The notes under the pieces: model-generated
Seen by the model: the letters and a program-made list of their open reading frames with translations, nothing else
What the model was told of the DNA's origin: nothing
Database searches by the model: none
Made by a program: the position numbers and the translations under genes
Shown here: positions 1 through 7,716 of the stretch, piece after piece
How the letters are laid out: each line of letters begins with the position of its first letter
How positions within the stretch are numbered: the stretch's first letter is position 1
Source of the DNA: SIG603 sp964369225
Lineage (GTDB): Bacteria; Bacillota; Clostridia; Oscillospirales; Acutalibacteraceae
DNA length: 24,828 bases
Direction: 5' to 3'
NCBI GenBank assembly: GCA_964369225.1
Contig: CAYJER010000028.1
Location: 1 to 24,828 of the forward strand

Positions 1-36
1 TTTGATTTAAAACAAATTCGTTAAAACGCACAAATC

Positions 37-120
37 CATGTAGGGGACGGGTTTTCCGTCCCGAAAAAACTAGCTATTTTAGCTAACTACCCACGGGACG
101 GAAAACCCGTCCCCTACATG
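37..120. repeat. REP-like doublet (perfect 27-bp inverted repeat)
   Basis: Arms 37-63 and 94-120 are perfect reverse complements, separated by a 30-bp AT-rich loop. Each arm starts CATGTAGGGG and is itself a hairpin, GGGACGG / CCGTCCC around GTTTT. The element can therefore fold as one long stem or as two small hairpins, the design of REP doublets (REPINs). It sits downstream of the trp operon and has no T-tract, so it is not a classical terminator. Confidence 0.85.
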
Positions 121-215
121 ATTAAATATAAAGTTTTAATTGGCACAGAGTACTACAATGTTTTATCAAATTTATTATTATACATACAAATTTTTATTTA
201 AAAAACTTTAATCAA

Positions 216-233
216 AAAATCCGCAAGGATTTT
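216..233 (-). terminator. Short terminator-like hairpin downstream of trpD
   Basis: On the minus strand AAAATCC pairs with GGATTTT around a TTGC loop, followed by more T residues. This gives a weak intrinsic terminator about 70 nt beyond the trpD stop. The same hairpin occurs in three other repeat copies (5098, 20627, 24520), so it is part of a dispersed element and termination may be incidental. Read on the plus strand, the loop is GCAA, a GNRA tetraloop. Confidence 0.4.
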
Positions 234-301
234 CACATAAACTTTTCACTCTTCATTTTTCACTCTTCACTAAGCCCTAAAGCCTACAATATTTTATCAA
301 T

Positions 302-1309
302 TTAATCTTTAGACTTAAATGCAAATTCCTCTAATTTTTCTAAAGCTTTTCCACTATCAATAATTTTCTCAATTTCAATTATAGCAGACTCTAAACTTAA
401 ATCATCCCTTGTTATATAAAGCGCAGCAGCCGAGTTTAGTACCACCGCATCTCTCTTAGCACCTTTTTCACCGCTTAGAATTTTACGTGTAATTTCAGCA
501 TTTTCTATGGCTGTTCCACCTAGCAAATCTTCTTTTTTATAGTCTTTAAAGTTAAAATCTTTAGGGTTTATCTCGTATGTCTTAAACCAACCATTGCGAA
601 TTTCACAAACCTTTGTAGGTGCTGAAATTGATATCTCGTCAAGTCCGTCTGTGCCATAGACCACCATTCCACGCTTAACACCAAGCCTTGTTAAAACCTC
701 TGCCAAAGGCTCAACTAAACTCTCGTCATACACACCCATAACCTGCATACTAGCACCAAGCGGATTAGATAAAGGCCCTAATATATTAAAAATCGTCCTT
801 ATTCCAAGCTCTTTTCTTACTGGGGCAACATTTTTCATTGCCGAATGATAAATAGGAGCAAACAAAAAGCAAATTCCAATCTCGTCTAACAACTTCATGC
901 TTTTTTCAGGCGGAACATCAATTTTCACACCTAAAGCCTCTAAAACATCCGCCGAACCAGACTTACTAGACGCCGCCCTATTTCCATGTTTTGCAACAGG
1001 AACACCGGCACTAGCTAGAACAATGGCAGAGGTTGTAGAAATATTAAACGAATTAGACTTGTCACCGCCTGTGCCAACAATTTCAAGCACATCTTTGTCG
1101 TTTAAAAGTTTTGTAGCATGTGTCCTCATACTTTTAGCAGAGGCAACAATCTCTTCTATAGTCTCACCTTTCATCGCAAGAGCTGTTAAATAAGAACCAA
1201 TTTGAACATGAGAAACTTCTCCGCTCATAATTTTATCCATTACTTCATAAGCCATTTCGGCAGATAAATTCTCTTTGTTCATAAGTTTAATTATTGCTTC
1301 TTTAATCAT
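302..1309 (-). CDS. trpD: Anthranilate phosphoribosyltransferase
   Basis: TrpD transfers the phosphoribosyl group of PRPP to anthranilate, the second committed step of tryptophan synthesis, in the cytosol. The 335-aa length is normal for the family (about 330-345). The PRPP-binding GTGGD motif lies at residues 79-83 and is followed by NSFNISTTSA. The anthranilate-binding KHGNR loop is at 107-111, and the acidic metal-binding GLDEIS stretch lies around 223. The ATG has a good GGAGG site six bases upstream and overlaps the end of trpG by 8 nt, implying translational coupling. It is the last trp gene visible; trpC, trpF, trpB and trpA do not follow within the 300 bases to the window edge. It looks intact. 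Confidence 0.97.
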   Translation of the reverse strand: MIKEAIIKLMNKENLSAEMAYEVMDKIMSGEVSHVQIGSYLTALAMKGETIEEIVASAKSMRTHATKLLNDKDVLEIVGTGGDKSNSFNISTTSAIVLASAGVPVAKHGNRAASSKSGSADVLEALGVKIDVPPEKSMKLLDEIGICFLFAPIYHSAMKNVAPVRKELGIRTIFNILGPLSNPLGASMQVMGVYDESLVEPLAEVLTRLGVKRGMVVYGTDGLDEISISAPTKVCEIRNGWFKTYEINPKDFNFKDYKKEDLLGGTAIENAEITRKILSGEKGAKRDAVVLNSAAALYITRDDLSLESAIIEIEKIIDSGKALEKLEEFAFKSKD

Positions 1310-1877
1310 TTTTTGCCTCCTTTAAAAAATTAGAAATCATAACTTTTCCGTCTGGTGTAAGAATTGATTCAGGATGAAACTGAACACCGAAAACAGGGTA
1401 TTTTTCATGTTTTACTGCCATAATTTCACCATCATCAGTAGTAGCAGTAATCTTTAAATCTTTAGGCATAGTTAAATTTTCCGCCGCCAAAGAATGATAT
1501 CTAGCCACCTTAAATCTATTGTCAAGACCTTTAAATATGCCATCATTAATTACATTTATCTCTGATTGCTTGCCGTGCATTATTTGTTTAGCGTAACCTA
1601 TTGTAGCACCAAAAGCCTCACAAATTGACTGATGCCCTAGGCAAACGCCAAGCATAGGGTACTTTTTATGCAGTTTTTTAATAACTTCAAGGCACACACC
1701 AGCATCTTGAGGTCTTTTAGGTCCTGGAGAAAGTATAATATGTGTAGGATTTAAGCTATCAATTTCCTCCACAGTCATTTCATCGTTTTTAATAACTTTA
1801 ACATCTGAATTAATCTCGCCTATGAGTTGATATAAATTATACGAAAAACTATCGTAATTATCAATAATTAAAATCAC
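1302..1877 (-). CDS. trpG: Anthranilate synthase component II, glutamine amidotransferase
   Basis: This is the glutaminase subunit that supplies ammonia to TrpE for making anthranilate from chorismate. At 191 aa it is a stand-alone class I amidotransferase. The catalytic cysteine is Cys79 in GVCLGHQ, and the His-Glu pair is His168 and Glu170 in FHPES. The N-terminal DNYDSFSYNL stretch is typical of TrpG/PabA. The start is GTG, overlapping the trpE stop as GTGA, with a GGAGG site about eight bases upstream. The family also serves folate synthesis (PabA), but position between trpE and trpD under a Trp T-box supports TrpG; dual use cannot be excluded. Confidence 0.95.
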   Translation of the reverse strand: MILIIDNYDSFSYNLYQLIGEINSDVKVIKNDEMTVEEIDSLNPTHIILSPGPKRPQDAGVCLEVIKKLHKKYPMLGVCLGHQSICEAFGATIGYAKQIMHGKQSEINVINDGIFKGLDNRFKVARYHSLAAENLTMPKDLKITATTDDGEIMAVKHEKYPVFGVQFHPESILTPDGKVMISNFLKEAKND

Positions 1878-3328
1878 TCGTCTCCCTCCAATACATTTAA
1901 AACTGATTTAGCCTTGTTTATACATTCTTGATACTCTTTTTCTGGAACAGAGTCTATAACTATTCCAGCGCCTGATCTAACAAAAATCTTGTCATTTTTC
2001 TTAAACGCTAACCTAATAGCTATACAAGTGTCAATGTTTCCGCTAAAGTCTAGGTATCCAACAGCACCGCCATAAATTCCACGTTTTTCGTTTTCAAGTT
2101 CATCAATTATCTCCATTGCACGAACTTTAGGTGCGCCCGAAAGTGTGCCAGCTGGAAGTATAGCATCTACTGCATCCAGTGCATCTTTATCATCTTGAAC
2201 CTCACCTGTAACTGTTGAACCTATGTGCATTACAGTCGAAAACCTTAGAATTTTCATATAGTCTTCTACCTTTACAGAACCGAACTTACTAATTTTCCCA
2301 ATATCGTTTCTACCTAAATCCACAAGCATATTATGCTCTGCTCTCTCTTTTTCATCCGCTAGTAAATCTTTTTCAAGTCTTAAGTCTTCTTCATTTGTCT
2401 TGCCACGAGGTTTAGTCCCAGCTAGTGGATATGTCATAACTTTTTTATCTATCACTTTTACAAGCGTTTCAGGTGATGCACCTGTCATCTCTATATCGTT
2501 ACTTGAAAAATAAAACATATAAGGAGATGGATTTTTCTTTCTTAATTTTTCGTACAACCCGATCATGCTTCCCTTATAGTCTGCACTTAATCTATTAGAT
2601 AACACCACTTGGAATATATCGCCCTCAAATATATATTTTTTAGCCTTTTCTACCATTTCGCAGTATTTTTCTTTGCTAAAAGTTTCATTTATCGGAGAAA
2701 GCAATCTACCATTTTCCTCTTTAACCTTCTCCCCCATAATTATTATGTCTTTCATCTTATTAAGCTCTAAAACCGCATTATTATAGTTAGCTTCAAGCTC
2801 GTCTGTCTTAATATTTACAATAAAAATTATCTTTTTCTCTAAATTGTCTACAGCAATAACTTTGTCAAAAAGCATTAAGTCAACGTCATTAAAGTTTTCA
2901 TCATCGTTTGCCTCTATCTTAAGTTTTGGAACACTGTACTTAATAAAGTCATATGAAAAATAGCCTACAAGTCCACCGGTAAACGGAGGCAAATTCTCAA
3001 ATTTAGGACTCTTATGCTCATCTAATATTTGTCTAATATATTTGTGAGGTGTCTCGTCCTTACTATCTATAGAAATACTTGTTTTAATCTTAATTTGTTT
3101 GTCTTTTGCGACAATCTCAAGGCTTGGATCATACCCAAAAAAACTGTATCTACCGAATTTACTTGCATCCTCACAAGACTCAAGTATAAATACATTTCGG
3201 CTTACATTCTTAAGTTTTTTGTAGATATCAATGCTGTCTGTCATTAAATCTAATGACATTGTTACAGGAACACAACGAAAACCTTTAGCTTTTTGTTCTG
3301 CATTTTCTAAACTTGGATAATAATTCAT
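1874..3328 (-). CDS. trpE: Anthranilate synthase component I
   Basis: TrpE converts chorismate and ammonia to anthranilate, the entry step to tryptophan. The 484 aa comprise an N-terminal regulatory domain (about 1-190) and a C-terminal chorismate-binding domain (about 215-480) with the hallmark stretches PAGTLSGAPKVRAMEI and GAGIVIDSVPEKEY. The segment FILES at residues 47-51 corresponds to the LLES motif for tryptophan feedback binding, so the enzyme is probably inhibited by tryptophan. The ATG is preceded by AAGGAA six bases upstream. It is the first gene after the T-box leader and overlaps trpG by 4 nt. PabB is the main alternative, but the context argues for TrpE. Confidence 0.96.
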   Translation of the reverse strand: MNYYPSLENAEQKAKGFRCVPVTMSLDLMTDSIDIYKKLKNVSRNVFILESCEDASKFGRYSFFGYDPSLEIVAKDKQIKIKTSISIDSKDETPHKYIRQILDEHKSPKFENLPPFTGGLVGYFSYDFIKYSVPKLKIEANDDENFNDVDLMLFDKVIAVDNLEKKIIFIVNIKTDELEANYNNAVLELNKMKDIIIMGEKVKEENGRLLSPINETFSKEKYCEMVEKAKKYIFEGDIFQVVLSNRLSADYKGSMIGLYEKLRKKNPSPYMFYFSSNDIEMTGASPETLVKVIDKKVMTYPLAGTKPRGKTNEEDLRLEKDLLADEKERAEHNMLVDLGRNDIGKISKFGSVKVEDYMKILRFSTVMHIGSTVTGEVQDDKDALDAVDAILPAGTLSGAPKVRAMEIIDELENEKRGIYGGAVGYLDFSGNIDTCIAIRLAFKKNDKIFVRSGAGIVIDSVPEKEYQECINKAKSVLNVLEGDE

Positions 3329-3361
3329 AATAAATTCCTTCTTTCTTTATCTGACAAAAAC

Positions 3362-3397
3362 AAAAAAGTCCTTGACAGAAATTAATCTGTCAAGGAC
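3362..3397 (-). terminator. Intrinsic terminator of the trp T-box
   Basis: An 11-bp perfect stem, GTCCTTGACAG (3387-3397) with CTGTCAAGGAC (3368-3378), encloses an AT-rich loop. On the transcript it is followed by six U residues (3362-3367). It lies 34 nt upstream of the trpE start and competes with the T-box antiterminator. Confidence 0.95.
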
Positions 3398-3650
3398 GAG
3401 AATATACAATATACCCGTGGTACCACCTTGATTTACAGGCAAAAAACCTGTACACTTAGCGAAATACTAACATATTTCCGACTACTCACGTAAGCCAACA
3501 CGTCATAGAATACTAAGAGTAAAACTCCTTTGACTATGCCCTCGGCGGTCCATTTAATAAGCAGTAACTTATCGGTTCACAGCAACTCCGACTCTCTGAA
3601 AGTTCTTTTCCTATTTTTATCTCCGCTTCAACGGTTTGTTTATTAAGTTT
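3362..3650 (-). promoter_or_regulatory. Tryptophan T-box leader upstream of trpE
   Basis: The roughly 290-nt untranslated leader has the main T-box landmarks on the minus strand. These are a Stem I with AGAGAG (about 3589-3597), a specifier position reading UGG followed by ACC (UGG at 3550-3552), the T-box core AGGTGGTACCACGG (3415-3428), and the competing terminator at 3362-3397. UGG is the Trp codon, in agreement with the trpEGD genes it controls. Family knowledge predicts that uncharged tRNA-Trp stabilises the antiterminator and allows transcription. The acceptor-pairing UGGN reads UGGU. Confidence 0.93.
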
Positions 3651-3655
3651 TCACC

Positions 3656-3684
3656 ATTATAGCACAGTAAATTGCGCTTGTCAA
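3656..3684 (-). promoter_or_regulatory. Promoter of the trp T-box transcript
   Basis: Consensus -35 TTGACA (3679-3684) and -10 TATAAT (3656-3661), separated by exactly 17 bp, on the minus strand. Transcription would start near 3649, at the beginning of the T-box. The -35 box lies only 16 bp beyond the stop codon of the UROD-like gene, with no terminator between, so readthrough from that gene would also enter the T-box. Confidence 0.9.
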
Positions 3685-3700
3685 GCAGTTATATAAAACT

Positions 3701-4927
3701 TTATCTGTTAATTTCTTCTCTTACTACTTCACACCATTTAGTAATTCTATCGCTCTCACCTCTAACAGTTGTGATATCTTTTAATATCATCATAAGCGGA
3801 GTGTTAGTGTCTTTGCATATGTCTATTGTGTTTCTAATGTCTGCCCTTACAGAGTCATAATCAGCAGTGCTAGACGCTAAAAATGCTGGATTTGGCTTTC
3901 TAGCCATTACATATTTGTTTTCCATTTGCTCGGCAGCTTTTCTAACATCTGCCCATGGGCTAATAGAAATCGCCCTTACATTTTTTATCTTTTTAATTAT
4001 GTCAATCTTGTTGTGAAGAGGCTCACAGCAACCATAATTAACTAAGCCAAAACGCTCATATATTGGCTTAACATACTCAATCTCGAACTCGTCGTGCATT
4101 GCAGGAGACACTTCTGAAAAAATCTGTGCAGCACCAGACACCCAACAGTCTATGGCTCTAGTGTTGTTAGGGTCATAACCAGGCTTTGGCAATTCGTCGC
4201 AATAAGTCTCTACACAGTGGCACATGGCGTCCTCTGCCCTGAATAAGTTTTGTGCCTCGTATTGATCTATAACCTTATGCTCAATCTCTACAACTTTAGC
4301 CATTATTTCATGTAGGTATTCTGGTCTGTCCATTAAATCGTAAAGAACAGGAGACGCACCACGCCAGAAAACTATTCTATCCCAAAAAGCTTCCCAGAAA
4401 ATATCTCCAACTAATTTTACAGGAAGTATATCACCAAAATATTCCTCTGCAATTTCTTTTCTTTTTTCGCTAATTTCTTTTTCATATCTAATAGTCGGAA
4501 CATGCAGTTTTTGCAATGCCTCTTCATCTTCAAGTAAATCCTCATAAAGATGGCTTTCAGCATGTGGGTCATCATCAGTTGGTGCAGAAACAACACCAAT
4601 TCCACTGTTGTACACAGTTTTTGGCAGTTCTAAATAAGGCTTTACAACCATGTCACTAGGGAAGAATTTCCACTTATATATAGTCTTTTTAAGTAGGTCT
4701 TCAAGCTCTTTTGCAAACTCATCTTCACACTCTGTTTGTAAAAATTCGCTGTTAGGTGTTAGCTCTTCCCAACAAATTTGGTCTATTAAAAATAGAGGTT
4801 TGTTTGGGGCTAGCCCGTGTAACGCTCTCCAATTATCCTTTGATTTGTTTTGTATATCTAGGTTTGCAATCTCTGCATACTCTGTTGCTAATCTTCTAAG
4901 AATTATTCTATCTTTTGTGTTTGACAT
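3701..4927 (-). CDS. UROD-like (uroporphyrinogen decarboxylase superfamily) protein 1
   Basis: A 408-aa protein of the superfamily that includes haem-pathway HemE and the cobalamin-dependent methyltransferases MtaA/MtbA. It is longer than HemE (about 350 aa) and lacks a recognisable HemE N-terminus. The stretch GCCEPLH (Cys300, Cys301, His305) is the kind of Cys/His cluster that methyltransferase-type members use to bind zinc, so a methyl-transfer role is more likely than porphyrin decarboxylation (inference). No haem or corrinoid-protein gene lies nearby. It is divergent from an AraC-family regulator at 5222, which may control it. The ATG has GGGAGAG about seven bases upstream. Substrate unknown. 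Confidence 0.75.
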   Translation of the reverse strand: MSNTKDRIILRRLATEYAEIANLDIQNKSKDNWRALHGLAPNKPLFLIDQICWEELTPNSEFLQTECEDEFAKELEDLLKKTIYKWKFFPSDMVVKPYLELPKTVYNSGIGVVSAPTDDDPHAESHLYEDLLEDEEALQKLHVPTIRYEKEISEKRKEIAEEYFGDILPVKLVGDIFWEAFWDRIVFWRGASPVLYDLMDRPEYLHEIMAKVVEIEHKVIDQYEAQNLFRAEDAMCHCVETYCDELPKPGYDPNNTRAIDCWVSGAAQIFSEVSPAMHDEFEIEYVKPIYERFGLVNYGCCEPLHNKIDIIKKIKNVRAISISPWADVRKAAEQMENKYVMARKPNPAFLASSTADYDSVRADIRNTIDICKDTNTPLMMILKDITTVRGESDRITKWCEVVREEINR

Positions 4928-4953
4928 AAAATCTCTCCCAATAATTTTTCTTT

Positions 4954-4983
4954 ATTATAGCATTTTATCACCAAAAATGTAAA
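4954..4983 (-). promoter_or_regulatory. Promoter of UROD-like gene 1
   Basis: The minus strand shows TTTACA (4978-4983), an 18-bp spacer and a perfect TATAAT (4954-4959), 27 bp before the start codon. It is back to back with the regulator promoter at 5014-5042, leaving about 30 bp between the two -35 boxes where one bound regulator could act on both. Confidence 0.75.
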
Positions 4984-5013
4984 TACAAATAATAGCACAA
5001 TAGTTCACAAAAA

Positions 5014-5042
5014 TTGACATTTTGCTTTTTTTAGTTTATAAT
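5014..5042 (+). promoter_or_regulatory. Promoter of AraC-family regulator 1
   Basis: Consensus TTGACA (5014-5019), 17-bp spacer, TATAAT (5037-5042). The predicted transcript has an untranslated leader of about 170 nt, most of which is the dispersed hairpin repeat (about 5065-5155). Confidence 0.8.
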
Positions 5043-5064
5043 AAAATTAAATTTATCTTTATCT

Positions 5065-5183
5065 ATACAAAATTTTTATTTAAAGAGCCTTAATCAAAAA
5101 ATCCGCAAGGATTTTCACATCAACTTTTCACTGTTCATTTTTCACTCTTCACTAAGTTCCCGACTAAGTGTGTCTCCCCTACA
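5065..5183. repeat. Dispersed tail repeat in the regulator leader
   Basis: This is a copy of the element seen at 181-275 and 24480-24580. It carries the hairpin AAAATCC-GCAA-GGATTTT (5098-5115), then several TTTTCACTCTTCA-like blocks and TTCACTAAG. It ends near TCTCCCCTACA, the complement of the TGTAGGGG repeat foot. It lies between the promoter and start codon of the AraC-family gene. Confidence 0.75.
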
Positions 5184-5221
5184 CATCTGAAATTTTTACA
5201 TTAATTTAACGAGGTGATATT

Positions 5222-5968
5222 TTGCTATTACAATACGGAAAAACCAAAGTTCATAAAACATGGCAAGTCACAGAAGAAACCGCAACCGGCTTTAGCAGAA
5301 TGTACTATGTAGCAGATGGTCTAGCCTACTATAAAGATAAAACTACAAACTGCAAACTAAAAAAAGGCTACCTATATTTCTTCCCAACAACTAAATCATA
5401 CACTGTAGATCAAGACAAAATTCTAGGTTTTGACTGCATGTATGTCCACTTTATGTTGACTCCATATGTAGTAAACAATCTTATTGAAATTAATATAGAG
5501 CAAGACCCATTTTTAATGTATTGCGTGAAAACAATCACAGAGCTTGCATTAAAAACAAACGGTGAAACCGGTTTTGACATTTTATCTTCACTTATGGAGG
5601 CATTAAAGCTTTATTTAGGCGAACTTAATAGCTTTAACAAGATATCCTCAAACATTCAACTAGCCTTAGATAGAATTACAGGCGACTACAACAAAGACTA
5701 CAGTGTAGAAGATTTAAGCCTAATATCAGGCTACAGCAAAGAACATTTTATAAGGCTTTTCAAAAAGCAAATAGGCATAACACCCAACCAATTTACAATA
5801 AAACACAAGATGAAACTAGCACAAAAACTACTGCTTGGCGGAAAAACTGTAACAGAAGTTTCTTACAATTTAGGCTTTAACGAGCTAAGGTCTTTCTCGA
5901 GAAGTTTTAAGTTAATATATGGAATTTCACCTAAACAGTTCTTGGATAACAACAGAAACACGCCATAA
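5222..5968 (+). CDS. AraC-family transcriptional regulator 1
   Basis: A 248-aa regulator with an N-terminal cupin-like ligand-binding region (about 1-110) and a C-terminal AraC double helix-turn-helix (about 145-245). The latter includes YSVEDLSLISGYSKEHFIRLFKKQIGI and the usual second half ending YGISPKQFL. The start is TTG, chosen because GAGGTG lies five bases upstream. It is divergent from UROD-like gene 1 with back-to-back promoters, so that gene is the likely target. AraC proteins of this size commonly sense small molecules such as sugars; the ligand cannot be told from sequence. Confidence 0.9.
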   Translation: MLLQYGKTKVHKTWQVTEETATGFSRMYYVADGLAYYKDKTTNCKLKKGYLYFFPTTKSYTVDQDKILGFDCMYVHFMLTPYVVNNLIEINIEQDPFLMYCVKTITELALKTNGETGFDILSSLMEALKLYLGELNSFNKISSNIQLALDRITGDYNKDYSVEDLSLISGYSKEHFIRLFKKQIGITPNQFTIKHKMKLAQKLLLGGKTVTEVSYNLGFNELRSFSRSFKLIYGISPKQFLDNNRNTP

Positions 5969-6023
5969 TTATGTATAATTTGTTATAATACGGTTTAAAA
6001 TGAAACAAAAATTGTTTAATTCA

Positions 6024-6050
6024 AAGAAATTTAATTATTTCTTGCTTTTT
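6024..6050 (+). terminator. Weak AT-rich terminator candidate after regulator 1
   Basis: AAGAAAT and ATTTCTT (7 bp) flank a 6-nt loop and are followed by GCTTTTT, about 55 nt past the regulator stop. The stem has almost no GC and overlaps the proposed next promoter. Confidence 0.3.
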
Positions 6051-6070
6051 GCAGTAATTTATATTAAAAT
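6042..6070 (+). promoter_or_regulatory. Likely promoter of the aminotransferase
   Basis: TTGCTT (6042-6047), 17-bp spacer, TAAAAT (6065-6070). Each box matches the consensus in four or five of six bases. It lies about 75 bp before the chosen ATG at 6146. Confidence 0.5.
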
Positions 6071-6145
6071 AGTATGTGTATATTTTCATATTTTACGAGA
6101 ATATACATATGTATTATTCAATATAATTTAGAACGGAGTAACTAT

Positions 6146-7402
6146 ATGTCTGAGATAAAAACAATGTATGACGCAGCAAAAAAAGAGTACGATCTATTTG
6201 TTGCTCAAAAGCTTAAGCTAAACATGGCTAGAGGTAAGCCGGGTTCAGATCAACTAGACCTAACAGTTGATGCCCTAAACACAGTTACATCAACAAGCAA
6301 TTTCCTTCACTCTTCTGGTGAGGATTTCCGTAACTATGGTATGTGGGATGGTCTACCAGAAATGAAAGATATTTTTGCTAGTATGATGGATGTACCAGCT
6401 AAAAATATTATTATCGGTAACAACTCAAGCCTATCACTTATGTTTGAAGTTATCTCAAGAGGCTATTCACATGGATATAACGGCTGTAAAGCTTGGGGTA
6501 AACAAGAGAATGTTAAGTTCTTATGTCCTGTACCAGGCTACGACAGACACTTTGCTATTACAGAGTATTTCGGAATTGAAATGATTAACATTCCAATGGA
6601 CGAAAACGGCCCTGACATGGCAATGGTAGCAGATTTAGTAAGCAAAGACGAGAGCATCAAAGGTATTTGGTGTGTTCCTAAATATTCTAATCCAGCTGGT
6701 TTAACTTATTCTGCCGACGTTGTAAAGGCGTTCGCTAAGCTAAAACCTATGGCTAAAGATTTTAAGATTATGTGGGATAACGCTTATTGTGTTCATGATT
6801 TAAGCGACACTCCTGACACACTTTTAAGCCTATTTGACGAGTGCGTAAAAGAGAGTTCAGAGGATATGGTATTCATTTTCTCTTCAACTTCAAAAATTAC
6901 TTTCCCAGGCGCTGGAGTTGCAGCAATGGCAGGAAGTGAGTCAGCAATTAAAGAGTTAGAAGGACACTTCACAATTAAGAGCATAGGTCCTGATAAACTA
7001 AACGAATTACGTCACCTATTATTCTTAAAAGATTTTGGTGGAGTTTTAACAGTTATGCAAGGGCATAAAGAGATATTACAACCTAAATTTAATACAGTTT
7101 GCTCAATTTTAAATGAAGAGCTAGGCGGAACAGGTCTTGCTTCATGGAACGAGCCAAACGGCGGATACTTTGTATGTGTAGACGTTATGGAAGGTTGTGC
7201 TAAAAGAGTAGTTCAACTTTGCAAAGAGGCTGGCGTTGTTCTAACAGGTGCTGGAGCTACCTACCCATATGGCAAAGACCCTAAAGACAGCAACATTAGA
7301 ATTGCCCCAACTTTCCCACCGGTTGCAGAGCTTAAAATTGCTATGAAATTATTCTGCATCTGCGTTAAATTAGCAGCAGCTGAAAAACAACTAGGCAATT
7401 AA
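6146..7402 (+). CDS. Class I aminotransferase, probable subclass Ic aspartate aminotransferase
   Basis: A 418-aa PLP-dependent enzyme that probably exchanges amino groups between aspartate and 2-oxoglutarate in the cytosol. The early MARGKPGSDQLDL stretch is characteristic of the type Ic aspartate aminotransferase family (Pfam PF12897, formerly labelled MocR-like). The PLP lysine is Lys250 in SSTSKITFPGAG, and the substrate-carboxylate arginine is probably Arg385 in NIRIAPTFPP. I chose ATG 6146, giving MSEIKTMYD, because CGGAG lies just upstream; an in-frame ATG at 6074 adds 24 unlikely residues and has no ribosome site. No DNA-binding domain is present, so it is not a MocR regulator. It is flanked by the two AraC/UROD-like pairs but has its own promoter. 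Confidence 0.88.
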   Translation: MSEIKTMYDAAKKEYDLFVAQKLKLNMARGKPGSDQLDLTVDALNTVTSTSNFLHSSGEDFRNYGMWDGLPEMKDIFASMMDVPAKNIIIGNNSSLSLMFEVISRGYSHGYNGCKAWGKQENVKFLCPVPGYDRHFAITEYFGIEMINIPMDENGPDMAMVADLVSKDESIKGIWCVPKYSNPAGLTYSADVVKAFAKLKPMAKDFKIMWDNAYCVHDLSDTPDTLLSLFDECVKESSEDMVFIFSSTSKITFPGAGVAAMAGSESAIKELEGHFTIKSIGPDKLNELRHLLFLKDFGGVLTVMQGHKEILQPKFNTVCSILNEELGGTGLASWNEPNGGYFVCVDVMEGCAKRVVQLCKEAGVVLTGAGATYPYGKDPKDSNIRIAPTFPPVAELKIAMKLFCICVKLAAAEKQLGN

Positions 7403-7406
7403 ATCA

Positions 7407-7430
7407 TGTAGGGGCGACCTTTGGTCGTCC
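7407..7430 (+). repeat. Single REP-like hairpin after the aminotransferase
   Basis: TGTAG is followed by an 8-bp stem, GGGCGACC / GGTCGTCC, around TTT, including one G-U wobble. It begins only five bases after the aminotransferase stop and would form a stable 3'-end hairpin in the mRNA. No inverted partner of the same sequence is adjacent, so it is a singlet. Confidence 0.75.
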
Positions 7431-7459
7431 TTCAAACAAAAACAAATTTGCTAAAATAT

Positions 7460-7660
7460 TGTAGGGGCGGGTCTCCGCCGACGTGCCTCTTAGGAAAATT
7501 TAGCCATGTAGGGGCGGATATTATCCACCAAAAAGTATGCAATTTCGTCTAAATTTCATAGGCGGATAATATCCGCCCCTACACGGTTTGTGAAATTTTA
7601 CAAATTAAATTTAATCAAAAAAACGTAATCAACACGTCTGGTCTCTGCACTCTCCCCTAC
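7460..7660. repeat. Nested composite repeat with inner REP doublet
   Basis: The outer left unit is at 7460-7480 (TGTAGGGGCGGGTCTCCGCC, stem GGCGG/CCGCC), followed by GACGTGCCTCTTAGG and a linker ending TTTAGCCA. The inner doublet is 7507-7583, with 23-bp arms 7507-7529 and 7561-7583 that differ at one position and have a GGCGGAT/ATCCGCC core. The outer right unit is AATCAACACGTCTGG to CTCCCCTAC at 7627-7660. The same plan is seen at 9908-10108 and, in part, at 20372-20498. I see no gene in 7403-7774. Confidence 0.75.
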
Positions 7661-7716
7661 TATCAAGCATCTAATTTGTTTAAATCCCCTACATTTTGAC
7701 AAAAAAACATAAATTT

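Larger units (their letters stand above)
1..301. repeat. Repeat-filled 3' flank of trpD
   Basis: This stretch holds no gene I can support. It contains a linker (about 1-36) that recurs almost unchanged at about 9949-9985, a REP doublet (37-120), a tail segment with a short hairpin (about 181-275) that recurs at about 5065-5155, 20620-20680 and 24480-24580, and an end segment reading TACAATATTTTATCAA that recurs at about 10105. The last segment runs right up to the trpD stop codon at 302-304. Confidence 0.8.

Noticed and set aside
37..120. Strong intrinsic terminator
   Set aside because: The stem is long and GC-rich, but neither strand has a T-tract after it, and the same element occurs upstream of promoters (24384-24459).
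3362..3650. Leader-peptide attenuator of the E. coli trp type
   Set aside because: No short frame rich in Trp codons is seen. The T-box core, UGG specifier and terminator explain the leader.
3701..4927. HemE of haem biosynthesis
   Set aside because: Longer than HemE, it has a Cys-Cys-His cluster and an AraC partner, and there are no haem genes around.
6074..6145. Upstream ATG of the aminotransferase
   Set aside because: The extra 24 residues are hydrophobic and unlike the family, and no ribosome site precedes 6074, while GGAG precedes 6146.
6146..7402. MocR/GntR-type regulator
   Set aside because: An older family label suggests it, but there is no N-terminal winged helix; the protein begins directly with the aminotransferase fold.
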